The position numbers and the translations under genes were made by a program. The notes under the pieces were generated by a model. The model did not search any database. It had not been told where the DNA came from and worked only from the letters and a program-made list of their open reading frames with translations. Shown here one piece after another: positions 8,336-17,037 of a DNA stretch of 64,000 nt (its first letter is position 1; each line of letters starts with the position of its first letter). This DNA is from Rhizobiales bacterium PAR1 (GTDB lineage: Bacteria; Pseudomonadota; Alphaproteobacteria; Rhizobiales; Beijerinckiaceae), in contig NKIW01000005.1 in assembly GCA_002256205.1 (NCBI GenBank), positions 62,001 through 126,000 on the forward strand. The letters are read 5' to 3'.

Positions 8336-9217
8336 GTGAGCCGCATCGTCGCCTTTATCGGCCTTGGCGCCATGGGGATGCCCATGGCCCGGCGGCTCGT
8401 CGAGAACCAGTTCCGGGTGCAGGGGTTCGATCTCAACCCCAAGGCACTGGAAGCCCATGCAGCGCACGGCGGCATCGCCTGCGCCTCGGCGGCAGAAGCC
8501 GCTAAGGGTGCCGAAGCGCTGGTGCTGATGGTGGTGAATGCCGCGCAGGCCCGCGCTGCGCTTGTCACTTCCGGCGCGCTTGACGCGCTCAACAAGGATG
8601 CCCTCGTCATCCTGATGGCGACCTGCGCACCGGCGGATGCGAAGGAAATCGCCGGGATGGTCGAAAAGGCCGGCAGGCGCTTTCTCGATGCTCCGGTGTC
8701 TGGTGGCGTTGTCGGCGCGGAAGCGGGCACGCTCACCATTATGGCAGGCGGCAGCGCGGCGCTGTTCGAGGCGGCAAAACCCTATCTCACGGTCCTTGGC
8801 GACAAGCTCTATAATGTTGGCCCGAACCCCGGCGATGGCGCGATGGTCAAGACCATCAACCAGCTCCTCTGCGGCGTCCATATTGCGGCAGCGGCGGAAG
8901 CCTTTGCTCTCGGCGAGAAGGCCGGTCTGGATACCGAGTTGCTGCTGAAGATTCTCGGGCAGTCCGCAGCGGCAAGCTGGATGATCAACAATCGCGGTCC
9001 GCGCATGCTGGAAGTCGAACCCGCCGTCACCAGCGCGGTCGATATTTTCGTGAAAGATCTGAGCCTCGTGCTTGATGCTGGGCGATCGAGCAAAGTGGCG
9101 CTGCCGCTGGCGGCGAATGCACACCAGATGTTTCTCGCGGCCTCTGGCGCCGGCCATGGCGCGGCGGATGACAGCCAGGTGATCCGCGCCTATCGGGCGC
9201 TCAACGGAACCAAGTAA
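8336..9217 (+). CDS. NAD(P)-dependent beta-hydroxyacid dehydrogenase (L-threonate dehydrogenase-like)
   Basis: 293 residues from a GTG start 5 bp after the permease. Seen: Rossmann motif FIGLGAMGMPMARRL, substrate loop DAPVSGGVVGAEAG, and the catalytic lysine region GAMVKTINQLL. The following VHIAAAAEAFALGEKAG resembles LtnD-type L-threonate dehydrogenases more than 3-hydroxyisobutyrate dehydrogenases. The family oxidises the hydroxyl of small beta-hydroxy acids. No OtnK-like kinase or OtnC/OtnI is visible nearby, so the full threonate pathway is not supported and only the class is assigned. Confidence 0.85.
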   Translation: MSRIVAFIGLGAMGMPMARRLVENQFRVQGFDLNPKALEAHAAHGGIACASAAEAAKGAEALVLMVVNAAQARAALVTSGALDALNKDALVILMATCAPADAKEIAGMVEKAGRRFLDAPVSGGVVGAEAGTLTIMAGGSAALFEAAKPYLTVLGDKLYNVGPNPGDGAMVKTINQLLCGVHIAAAAEAFALGEKAGLDTELLLKILGQSAAASWMINNRGPRMLEVEPAVTSAVDIFVKDLSLVLDAGRSSKVALPLAANAHQMFLAASGAGHGAADDSQVIRAYRALNGTK

Positions 9218-9226
9218 GGATATTCC

Positions 9227-10132
9227 ATGTCGAAGCAGCGCATCGGGTTCATCGGCGTCGGGTTCATGGGCCATGGCATGGCGCTGAACCTTATGGCCAA
9301 GGGCTTTCCCCTTACCATCATGGGCAACCGCAATCGCGCGCCGGTCGAGGACCTCGTCGGACGTGGCGCGAAAGAGGTAAAGTCTCCGCGCGAAGTGGCT
9401 GAGAACTCCGACATTCTCTTCATCTGCGTCACCGACTCCCCGACCGTCGAGAAAATCATCCGCGATCCCGATGGCGTCAAGGCCGGCGCGCATCCCGGCC
9501 TGATCGTGGTGGATTGCTCGACCGCGAACCCGGTCTCGACCGAAGCGCTGGCGAAAGAGCTTGATGACGTGGGTGTCGCCATGGCGGATGCGCCACTTGG
9601 CGGCACGCCGGCGCAGGCGGCTGTTGGCCAGCTCTCGGCTATGGTTGGCGCAGACCCGCAGGTCTACGCCCGCATCGAACCGGCGATTTCGGCCTGGGCG
9701 GCGAAGGTAGTTCATCTCGGGCCGATCGGTTCCGGCCACAAGATGAAACTGCTCAACAACTTCCTCTCGATGGGCTACGCCGCGATCTACGCCGAGGCGC
9801 TCGCGCTTGGCCAGAAGGTCGGCATCTCGATCGAGACCTTTGATTCGGTGATCCGCGGCTCGCGCATGGACTGCGGCTTCTACCAGACCTTCATGGGCTA
9901 TGCCCTCGAAGGCAACCCCGAGGCGCATAAGTTCACGCTCTCGAATGCCGCGAAAGACCTGCGCTACGTCGATGCCATGGCGAGCGCCGCGCAACTCGCC
10001 AACCCGATCTCCAGCGCCGCGAAGAATCTCTTCGCGCAGGCTGTCGGCGCGGGCAAGGGGAGCCACTTTGTGCCGACCATTGCCGATTTTGTCGCCGAAC
10101 AGAACGGCTTCAAGCGCAAAACAAAGGGTTAA
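9227..10132 (+). CDS. NAD(P)-dependent beta-hydroxyacid dehydrogenase (HIBADH / GlxR family)
   Basis: 301 residues, 9 bp after the preceding dehydrogenase. Seen: GFIGVGFMGHGMALNL nucleotide-binding loop, DAPLGGTPAQAAVGQL substrate loop, and GSGHKMKLLNNFLSMGY with the catalytic lysine. It is clearly divergent from its neighbour, so this is not a recent tandem duplication; two successive oxidations or two stereoisomers are possible. It could be 3-hydroxyisobutyrate dehydrogenase, tartronate semialdehyde reductase or an uncharacterised member. It is the last plus-strand gene of the importer operon and converges on the FAD oxidase gene. Confidence 0.85.
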   Translation: MSKQRIGFIGVGFMGHGMALNLMAKGFPLTIMGNRNRAPVEDLVGRGAKEVKSPREVAENSDILFICVTDSPTVEKIIRDPDGVKAGAHPGLIVVDCSTANPVSTEALAKELDDVGVAMADAPLGGTPAQAAVGQLSAMVGADPQVYARIEPAISAWAAKVVHLGPIGSGHKMKLLNNFLSMGYAAIYAEALALGQKVGISIETFDSVIRGSRMDCGFYQTFMGYALEGNPEAHKFTLSNAAKDLRYVDAMASAAQLANPISSAAKNLFAQAVGAGKGSHFVPTIADFVAEQNGFKRKTKG

Positions 10133-10141
10133 GGCGGAAGC

Positions 10142-11326
10142 CTAGATCACATTGCGCTCAAGCAACGGACGTTTGGCGATGATCCGGTCATAGCCAAGGT
10201 CAGCGAGGTCAAGCGACTTGTAACGCCCCTCGACGATCAACTCCGCCAGCCCCCGCCCGACAGCGGGGGATTGCTGGAGACCATGGCCGGAAAAACCGCA
10301 GGCGATATAGCCGTTTTCCAGCGCGCCGTGGCGCCCGACGATGGCGTTATGGTCGAGCAGGCACATGTCGTAATGCCCCGCCCAGGCTCGGCCAGGGCGG
10401 ATCGCTTCGAAAGCCGGGACACGGGTCGCGAGTGCTGGCCACATGATCTCCTCGAAAAGCGGCCAATCCACTTCGAAATCCGTGCCGTGATCGATTTCCT
10501 CCGGCTCATCCGGTGAATAGCCCGCGATGAAACCTTCTCCCTCGGGTCGCCACCAGACGCCGGTGATATCGATCACCAACGGGCACTTCGGCAGTTTTTC
10601 CTTGGCGGTGAAGCTGAAAACCGAGCGCTTTTTAGCATAAACCGGCACGGGAATGCCGGTTTTCTCCGCAAGAACCCGCGCCCCTGACGCGCCCGCCGCA
10701 TTCACGAACGCGCCGCAGGCGATGCGGGTGCCGTCCTCCAGCGCCACCGCCACAACGCGATGACCCTCGCGCTCGACCCCGGCGACGCGGCTCTTGCGAT
10801 ACTCGACGCCTTTCGCGCGCGCCGCCTTACGGAAGGCTTGCATGAGGCCGTAGCCATCGAACCAGCCTTCGCCGGACACACCATAGGAACCAAAGCGCAA
10901 ATCCTCGGTGTTCAGCCAGGGGAAGCGTTGCGCGATCTCTGCCTGATCGAGCAGCGCGATATCCGCGCCGAGCGCCTTCTGGTCGGCATTGTTCGCCTCG
11001 AAGACCTCCTTGGCGGTTTCGGTGCCGAGATAGAGATAGCCGCCCTCGTGCAGGCCGATATCGGGCTTCTCGCCTTCCACCGCTAGGCGCTCGCCGATCT
11101 CGCGCATGAAGGTGATGCCATAGAGCGAAATTGCGATGTTCACCGGCTGGCTGAATTGCTGGCGGATCGAGCCCGCAGAAAGCGCCGAGGCAGAAAATTG
11201 GTATGTCGGATCGGGCTCAACAACGAGAATCTTGCCCGAAAACCCCGGATGCGTCGCCAGATGCCAAGCAATCGAGGAGCCCATGACCGCGCCGCCGGCG
11301 ATCACGACATCGTAGGAATTGGACAT
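10142..11326 (-). CDS. FAD-dependent oxidoreductase of the DAO family (FOXRED1-like)
   Basis: 394 residues. The N-terminal dinucleotide fold is VVIAGGAVMGSSIAWHLA, and LSAGSIRQQFSQPVNI matches the pattern in FOXRED1-like proteins. The C-terminal AD-binding segment is ENGYIACGFSGHGLQQSPAVG. Family members oxidise amines of amino acids or N-methyl glycine derivatives; the substrate is unknown. The start at 11326 has AGGAG about 6 nt upstream; an in-frame extension to 11416 lacks this. It is divergent from an ALDH7 aldehyde dehydrogenase. An amine oxidase that releases an aldehyde would suit that pairing (compare pipecolate oxidase plus P6C dehydrogenase), but this is inference. Confidence 0.85.
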   Translation of the reverse strand: MSNSYDVVIAGGAVMGSSIAWHLATHPGFSGKILVVEPDPTYQFSASALSAGSIRQQFSQPVNIAISLYGITFMREIGERLAVEGEKPDIGLHEGGYLYLGTETAKEVFEANNADQKALGADIALLDQAEIAQRFPWLNTEDLRFGSYGVSGEGWFDGYGLMQAFRKAARAKGVEYRKSRVAGVEREGHRVVAVALEDGTRIACGAFVNAAGASGARVLAEKTGIPVPVYAKKRSVFSFTAKEKLPKCPLVIDITGVWWRPEGEGFIAGYSPDEPEEIDHGTDFEVDWPLFEEIMWPALATRVPAFEAIRPGRAWAGHYDMCLLDHNAIVGRHGALENGYIACGFSGHGLQQSPAVGRGLAELIVEGRYKSLDLADLGYDRIIAKRPLLERNVI

Positions 11327-11389
11327 GAAATACTCCTGCTCCGCCACCGAGACGGACGGGCAAACGGGAATCGACCTTGTTGATAAAAT

Positions 11390-11429
11390 AATTCCCGGAA
11401 TGAAGGGCAGATTCAAGGAGAATTCCCGG
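11390..11429. repeat. Direct repeats AATTCCCGG in a divergent promoter region
   Basis: Two exact 9-bp copies at 11390-11398 and 11421-11429, 31 bp apart start to start, close to three helical turns. They lie in the 237-bp gap between the FAD oxidase and ALDH7 genes, next to AT-rich TTGATAAAATAATT. The same-face spacing suggests a regulator binding pair. I see no strong promoter for either gene beyond this. Confidence 0.35.
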
Positions 11430-11563
11430 TCATCGCGTCGAGGATTGGCGAAAAACGCAATTCCCCTTTTGGTGCTGTTGGTCTAGCTTCGCTCCAACTC
11501 AAGGACTGCGCCGAGGCTCGTTACGAGCGCGTGCGGTCGCATCACAAGTACAGGATCTTGGCT

Positions 11564-13132
11564 ATGACAGGCTTTCTCCAGCAGGAATTTGCGTCCATTC
11601 TCTCAGGTCCGCGCGCGGAAGCGGAGGAAATTCTGGAGAGTTTCGGCTTTCCGGCGGCGCGCCTGAAGGGTGGCTCCCGCCTTGTCCGCTCGCCGGTTAA
11701 CGGCGAGGTGATGGCCGAACTTCATGACAATACGGTGGCCGACGTCACCGCCGCGATTGGTCGCGCGACCAAGGCTTTTGCGGAATGGCGCCTCGTTCCG
11801 GCGCCGAAGCGTGGTGAATTCGTGCGCCTGCTGGGCGAGGAACTGCGCAAATCCAAGGCCGAACTTGGTCTGCTCGTGACGCTTGAGGCCGGCAAGATCA
11901 CCTCCGAAGGGCAGGGCGAAGTCCAGGAGATGATCGACATTTGCGATTTCGCGGTCGGTCTTTCGCGCCAGCTCTACGGCCTCACCATCGCGACCGAACG
12001 CCCGAGCCATCGCATGATGGAAACCTGGCACCCGCTCGGCCCGGTCGGTGTCATCACCGCCTTCAACTTCCCCGTTGCAGTCTGGAGCTGGAACGCGGCG
12101 CTTGCTTTCGTCTGCGGCAATCCGGTGATCTGGAAGCCCTCGGAGAAGACCCCGCTGACAGCGCTCGCGGTCGGCGCGATTGTCGCCCGCACGGCGGCGC
12201 GCTTCGAGGCGGCCGGCAATGGCAAGGTGCCGGAAGGCCTTTGTGAAATCGTGATCGGTGCAGGCGATGTCGGCGCCGCAATCGTCGACGATCACCGCGT
12301 GCCGCTTGTCTCCGCGACCGGCTCGACCGCGATGGGCAAGAAGGTCGGTCCGCGCCTTGCGGAGCGCTTCGCTCGTTCGTTGCTCGAACTCGGCGGCAAC
12401 AACGCCGCAATCATCACCCCCTCCGCGGATCTCGATCTTGCGCTGCGCGGCATTGCTTTCGCGGCCATGGGCACGGCGGGGCAGCGCTGCACCACCTTGC
12501 GTCGCCTCATCGTCCATCGCTCGGTGATTGGCGATCTCGTCCCGCGTCTGGTCAAGGTCTGGGCGAGCGCAAAGATCGGCGATCCACGCGCTGCCGGCAC
12601 GCTCATCGGCCCGTTGATCGATGAAGGGGCCTTCAAGGGTATGGAAGCGGCGCTCGCGGAAGCGCGCGCAGGCGGCGCTACCGTGCATGGTGGCGGACGC
12701 TTCGAGGGTGTCGCGGGGCAGGGCTTTTATGCCAAACCGGCACTGGTCGAGATGCCGAAGCAGGTCGGCCCGATGTTGCGCGAAACCTTCGCGCCGATCC
12801 TCTACGTCACCGCCTACGATACCTTCGAGGAAGCCGTTGCGCTCAACAACGAGGTCGGCGCAGGCCTTTCCTCGTCGATCTTTACCCGTGACATGCGCGA
12901 GGCGGAGCTGTTCATCTCGGCCTCAGGGTCAGATTGCGGCATTGCCAATATCAACATCGGTCCCTCCGGTGCGGAAATCGGCGGCGCTTTCGGTGGCGAG
13001 AAGGAAACCGGCGGTGGTCGCGAGGCTGGTTCGGATGCCTGGAAGGCCTACATGCGCCGGGCGACCAATACCATCAATTACGGCAACACCCTGCCGTTGG
13101 CGCAGGGTGTCAAGTTTGATGTTGATGGATAG
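11564..13132 (+). CDS. Aldehyde dehydrogenase, ALDH7 (aminoadipate-semialdehyde dehydrogenase) family
   Basis: 522 residues from ATG 11564, with AGGA 8 nt upstream. Seen: AFNFPVAVWSWNAALAF near the cofactor site, LELGGNNAAI with the general base Glu275, and GTAGQRCTTLRR with the catalytic Cys309. The NNA after ELGG and the overall pattern are those of antiquitin/ALDH7 rather than ALDH2. Known members oxidise alpha-aminoadipate semialdehyde (P6C) to aminoadipate in lysine and pipecolate catabolism. The divergent FAD oxidase is a plausible partner, but no lysine-specific gene is present to confirm the substrate. A hairpin terminator follows. Confidence 0.9.
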   Translation: MTGFLQQEFASILSGPRAEAEEILESFGFPAARLKGGSRLVRSPVNGEVMAELHDNTVADVTAAIGRATKAFAEWRLVPAPKRGEFVRLLGEELRKSKAELGLLVTLEAGKITSEGQGEVQEMIDICDFAVGLSRQLYGLTIATERPSHRMMETWHPLGPVGVITAFNFPVAVWSWNAALAFVCGNPVIWKPSEKTPLTALAVGAIVARTAARFEAAGNGKVPEGLCEIVIGAGDVGAAIVDDHRVPLVSATGSTAMGKKVGPRLAERFARSLLELGGNNAAIITPSADLDLALRGIAFAAMGTAGQRCTTLRRLIVHRSVIGDLVPRLVKVWASAKIGDPRAAGTLIGPLIDEGAFKGMEAALAEARAGGATVHGGGRFEGVAGQGFYAKPALVEMPKQVGPMLRETFAPILYVTAYDTFEEAVALNNEVGAGLSSSIFTRDMREAELFISASGSDCGIANINIGPSGAEIGGAFGGEKETGGGREAGSDAWKAYMRRATNTINYGNTLPLAQGVKFDVDG

Positions 13133-13181
13133 TATTTTCGCGCGAAGTCGATGCCGGTTCGCGTGAAGAAAATGCGCCAAA

Positions 13182-13206
13182 CGGGGGCTCAGGCCCCCGC
13201 CTTTTT
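13182..13206 (+). terminator. Intrinsic terminator after ALDH7
   Basis: CGGGGGC / GCCCCCG form a 7-bp stem around TCAG, followed by CC and TTTTT (13202-13206). It overlaps the last codons of the convergent membrane-protein gene, so terminator and coding sequence share bases. Confidence 0.7.
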
Positions 13207-13824
13207 CTCCCGCATCTCGAAAATCCAGACGGCAATCGCGCCGTAGATGACGTGGCCGGCAAAGCTCATGAACGAGAGCTGGCCACCTTCGCCGAGAAGA
13301 TAAAACGAGAGGCCACCGATCGGCGCCATGATCCCCAGCGCGTTGAGCCAGGTGAAGGTGCCCCAGACGATCGAATCCCTCAACAGGACGTTCTTGTTGA
13401 TGAACCGCGTCGCGATAAACACCGTGACGATGATCCAGAAGATGAAATGCCACGTCGTCGCCTGACCCTTCGACCAGTAATAGAGCACGCCGGCCGTGAA
13501 CGTCGCGAAGACGAGCGCGTCGAGCGTCATGCTCCAGTTTTTGAGGTAGCGCGAGACGATATAGTAGAACACCGGATAGCCAATGATGCCGATGGCGTAA
13601 TGCAACGCTTCCCGCAGCAGCCACGGCACCATCAACCCGAATTGGTGGTTGAAGATCGCATCGATCAGCCCGGCGGGTTCGAGCGGATAGCCCAGCACGG
13701 CTTTGGTCAGCACACGCGCCCAGACCTCCCAGATGAGAAGGCCGACGAGACCGCCGATCATGAGGTTGAGGATGGTCTGCACGCTCGGAATCGCCAGGCG
13801 CGGCGTGGTGGTGCTCATGGTCAT
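13189..13824 (-). CDS. Uncharacterised integral membrane protein
   Basis: 211 residues, rich in aromatic and hydrophobic residues, with about five to six predicted membrane segments. Examples are LNLMIGGLVGLLIWEVWARV, YAIGIIGYPVFYYIVSRYL, WHFIFWIIVTVFIATRFI and MSFAGHVIYGAIAVWIF. The tail is basic (REKKAGA). I do not recognise a characterised family. It stands alone on its strand between two plus-strand genes, and its 3' end carries the ALDH7 terminator. Start at 13824, or two codons later at 13818, where a second ATG follows. Confidence 0.7.
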   Translation of the reverse strand: MTMSTTTPRLAIPSVQTILNLMIGGLVGLLIWEVWARVLTKAVLGYPLEPAGLIDAIFNHQFGLMVPWLLREALHYAIGIIGYPVFYYIVSRYLKNWSMTLDALVFATFTAGVLYYWSKGQATTWHFIFWIIVTVFIATRFINKNVLLRDSIVWGTFTWLNALGIMAPIGGLSFYLLGEGGQLSFMSFAGHVIYGAIAVWIFEMREKKAGA

Positions 13825-14014
13825 GGAAGTCCCCCGACAAAAGGGCCAGTTTCACCCGGCTTGTTACGTGGGGTGACCATGCCGCATAGAGGTCACAAAC
13901 GGAAACCACATCTGATCACGCTTCAGCGAGCAGCGTGTGACGGAGAACAAAAAGACCGGAACCCACCCATCCACCGCTTGCAGCCGACAAGGCTCTGTGA
14001 TCCTCCTGATAGCC

Positions 14015-15205
14015 ATGCTTGATCCTGCTTCCCGGCCCCTCGAAGGCCTTAAAATTCTCGAACTCGCCCGCATTCTTGCTGGCCCATGGATTGGTCAGCT
14101 GCTCGCGGACCTTGGCGCCGATGTCGTCAAGGTCGAGCGCAAGGGCGCTGGCGATGACACCCGTACCTGGGGACCGCCGTTCGTGGCCAGAAAAGGCGGC
14201 GGTGATCTCGGTGCGGCCTATTTCCATGCCTGCAATCGCGGCAAGCGCTCCATCGAGGCCGATTTCGACAATCCCGACGATATCGCGATGATCCGCGAAC
14301 TGGCGGGCGCGGCGGATGTCGTCGTCGAGAATTTCAAGCTTGGCGGGCTCGTCAAATACGGGCTCGACGCAAAGTCGCTGCGCGCGATGAAGCCAAGCCT
14401 CGTCTATTGCTCGATCACCGGCTTTGGCCAGACCGGGCCTTATGCGCCGCGTGCGGGATATGATTTCCTCATTCAGGGCATGGCTGGAGCGATGGATATT
14501 ACCGGCCAACCCGAGGGGCAGCCGACCAAAGCGGGCTATGCCACCGCCGATATCTTCACGGGCATGTATGCCACCGTGGCGATCCTTTCGGCGTTGCGCC
14601 GCCGGGACCACTCCGGCGAGGGCGCGTTTATCGATTGCAACCTGCTCGACAGCCAGATCGCGGTGCTCGGCAATCAGGCAATGAATTTTCTCGTTTCCGG
14701 CAAGCCGCCGAAGCGGCTTGGCAATGCCCACCCCAACATCGTGCCCTACGAGGTGTTTCCTGTTGCGGACGGCTACATCATCATCGCGACGGGCAATGAC
14801 GGGCAATTCCGCAAGCTTTGCGAGGCGCTCGGCGCCGAGGATCTGGCGACCAATCCGGATTACGCCTCAAACCGTGGCCGCGTCGCCAACCGCGCTGAGC
14901 TTGTGCCGGCGCTTTCGGCCTATTGCACACATCTGAGCAAGGCGGATTTGCTGGCACGGCTCGAAGCGCTCTCGGTGCCGGCCGGGCCGATCAACGGCCT
15001 TGGCGAGGTCTTTGCCGATCCCCATGTGATCGCACGCGGCATGCGCGTCGATCTTGCGTTGCCGGAGGCCGAAGCTGGCGCTGTGCCGGGTGTTCGGACC
15101 CCAATTCTCATCGATGGCGTGCCGCAGGTATCGCCGCGTCCCTCGCCCATGCTTGGCCAGCACACGGATGAAGTGCTTGCCGATCCTACCTGGAAAAAGG
15201 CCTGA
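14015..15205 (+). CDS. Class III (CaiB/BaiF) CoA-transferase
   Basis: 396 residues from ATG 14015. An upstream extension to 13937 is open but has no family similarity; no clear Shine-Dalgarno precedes 14015. Seen: N-terminal PLEGLKILELARILAGPW with LADLGADVVKVE, then TGFGQTGPYAPRAGYD, and the catalytic Asp in TADIFTGMYAT (Asp179) that forms the acyl-aspartyl intermediate in formyl-CoA transferase relatives. The enzyme moves CoA between carboxylic acids in the cytoplasm. It is followed after 1 bp by a ThDP enzyme. Oxalate use would need this same type of pair, but the partner does not look like oxalyl-CoA decarboxylase. Confidence 0.9.
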   Translation: MLDPASRPLEGLKILELARILAGPWIGQLLADLGADVVKVERKGAGDDTRTWGPPFVARKGGGDLGAAYFHACNRGKRSIEADFDNPDDIAMIRELAGAADVVVENFKLGGLVKYGLDAKSLRAMKPSLVYCSITGFGQTGPYAPRAGYDFLIQGMAGAMDITGQPEGQPTKAGYATADIFTGMYATVAILSALRRRDHSGEGAFIDCNLLDSQIAVLGNQAMNFLVSGKPPKRLGNAHPNIVPYEVFPVADGYIIIATGNDGQFRKLCEALGAEDLATNPDYASNRGRVANRAELVPALSAYCTHLSKADLLARLEALSVPAGPINGLGEVFADPHVIARGMRVDLALPEAEAGAVPGVRTPILIDGVPQVSPRPSPMLGQHTDEVLADPTWKKA

Positions 15206-15206
15206 C

Positions 15207-16868
15207 ATGTCCCGTACCGGTGCCCAGATTCTCGTCGATCAGCTCGTCAAACAGGAAGTCAGCGACATCTTCTGCGTCCCCGGCGAGAGCTATCTCGCGG
15301 TGCTGGATTCGCTCCATGATGCGAAGATCCGCGTCACCGTCTGCCGTCAGGAAGGCGGTGCGGCGATGATGGCGGATACCGTGGGCCGCCTCACGGGCCG
15401 CCCCGGCATCTGCTTCGTGACGCGTGGTCCGGGCGCGACCAATGCCTCGGCGGGCATCCATATCGCGCATCAGGATTCGATCCCGATGATCCTTTTCGTC
15501 GGGCAGATTGATCGCGCCGCCCGCGAGCGCGAGGCGTTTCAGGAGCTGAACTACCGCGCGGTTTTCGGCACCATGACCAAGTGGACGACCGAAATCGATG
15601 ACGCCCGCCGCATTCCAGAAATCATTTCGCGCGCTTTCCATATCGCGATGTCCGGTCGTCCCGGCCCTGTCGTGATCGCGCTGCCGGAGGATATGCTGGT
15701 CGACATGGCAGATGTGAAGGACGCGCCCTATGTCGTCCCCGCCGCCACGGCGCCGGCACTCTCGCAGATAGCGGAACTCCAGAAGCGGCTTTGGGCCGCG
15801 AAGAACCCGATTGTCATCGCGGGTGGTACGCGCTGGGATGAAGCGGCTGTGCGCAGCCTCGTTCGCTTTTCCGAGCGCTTCGATCTGCCGGTTGCGGTTT
15901 CCCTGCGTCGTCAGATGCTGTTTCCGGCGGACCACAGGAATTTTGCCGGTGATCTTGGCATCGGCCCCAATCCGGCGCTGGTGAAGCGCTTCAAGGATGC
16001 TGATCTCATCCTCTCGATTGGCGCCCGCCTCGGGGAAATGCCGAGCCAAGGGTATACCTTGCTCGATATTCCCGGCGATGGCGACCGGCTGGTGCATGTG
16101 CATCCGGATGCCTCCGAACTCGGGCGCGTCTATGCGCCGGTTCAGGCAATCCATGCCGATCCGGCAAGCTTCTGCGCCGCGTTGGAAGGGCTTCAGCCGC
16201 CGAACGCTCTCAATTGGGATGGCGAGGCGAAAGCCGCCAATGCCTCTTTTCAGGAATGGACCACAGCCAAGCCCAACGCTGGTGCGCTCCAGATGGGCGA
16301 GGTGATGACTTACCTGCGTGGTCGCGTCCCCGCAGATGCAATCATGACCAATGGCGCGGGCAATTACGCGACGTGGCTGCATCGCTTCTATCGTTTCCGG
16401 CAGTTCGCAACGCAGGCCGCGCCGACCTCTGGCTCGATGGGCTTTGGCCTCCCGGCAGCGGTGGGCGCCAAGCGCCGCTTCCCTGAGAAGATGGTCGTCT
16501 GCTTTGCCGGTGATGGCTGCTTCATGATGCACGGGCAGGAATTCGCAACCGCCGTGCAATATGATCTGCCGATCATTGTCGTGCTGATCGATAACGGGAT
16601 GTACGGCACCATCCGCATGCATCAGGAACGCGAATATCCGGGCCGTGTATCGGCAACCAAGCTCCGTAACCCGGATTTTGCGGCCTATGCCCACGCCTTT
16701 GGCGGTCATGGCGAAACCGTCCGCGAGACGGCGGATTTCGCGCCGGCCTTCGAACGCGCCGTGGCCTCGGGCAAGCCGGCCATCCTGCATTGCTTCCTTG
16801 ATCCCGAGGTCATCACGCCGAACACCACGATCTCGGCGATCCGCGAGAAGGCTCTGGCCGGAAAATAG
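15207..16868 (+). CDS. Thiamine pyrophosphate-binding enzyme (acetolactate synthase-like)
   Basis: 553 residues with the three-domain ThDP fold: N-terminal pyrimidine-binding domain with the activating Glu49 in RQEGGAAMMAD, a middle domain, and a C-terminal diphosphate-binding domain with the metal motif AGDGCFMMHG ending in DNGMYG. Other family marks are CFVTRGPGATNAS and TSGSMGFGLPAAVGAK. It starts 1 bp after the CoA-transferase stop, so the two are co-translated. Sequence class: carboligase/decarboxylase; exact reaction unknown. It is shorter than true acetolactate synthase and lacks an adjacent small subunit. Confidence 0.88.
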   Translation: MSRTGAQILVDQLVKQEVSDIFCVPGESYLAVLDSLHDAKIRVTVCRQEGGAAMMADTVGRLTGRPGICFVTRGPGATNASAGIHIAHQDSIPMILFVGQIDRAAREREAFQELNYRAVFGTMTKWTTEIDDARRIPEIISRAFHIAMSGRPGPVVIALPEDMLVDMADVKDAPYVVPAATAPALSQIAELQKRLWAAKNPIVIAGGTRWDEAAVRSLVRFSERFDLPVAVSLRRQMLFPADHRNFAGDLGIGPNPALVKRFKDADLILSIGARLGEMPSQGYTLLDIPGDGDRLVHVHPDASELGRVYAPVQAIHADPASFCAALEGLQPPNALNWDGEAKAANASFQEWTTAKPNAGALQMGEVMTYLRGRVPADAIMTNGAGNYATWLHRFYRFRQFATQAAPTSGSMGFGLPAAVGAKRRFPEKMVVCFAGDGCFMMHGQEFATAVQYDLPIIVVLIDNGMYGTIRMHQEREYPGRVSATKLRNPDFAAYAHAFGGHGETVRETADFAPAFERAVASGKPAILHCFLDPEVITPNTTISAIREKALAGK

Positions 16869-17037
16869 CGCCAGATTCCACAATGCTGCCCAATTTTGGC
16901 CTGATCCGCGATCTGGAGCCGGGTGCATAACCTCCCCTTAAGGCCGGTGAGGCATGGTTCTCCGGCAGGAACGGTCGTCCCTCCCCTGAAAATGGGTTGG
17001 GGTGGTTTGTTTCTCAGAATCTTGGTCTGGGGTGGGA

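Noticed and set aside
8336-9217. Complete L-threonate pathway
   Set aside because: Only an LtnD-like enzyme is present; the kinase and decarboxylase/isomerase partners are absent.
8294-10066. 590-codon minus-strand open frame
   Set aside because: Antisense to two well-supported dehydrogenase genes; no recognisable domain.
14015-16868. Oxalate catabolism (frc/oxc)
   Set aside because: The ThDP protein's N-terminal and active-site patterns are acetolactate-synthase-like, not those of oxalyl-CoA decarboxylase.
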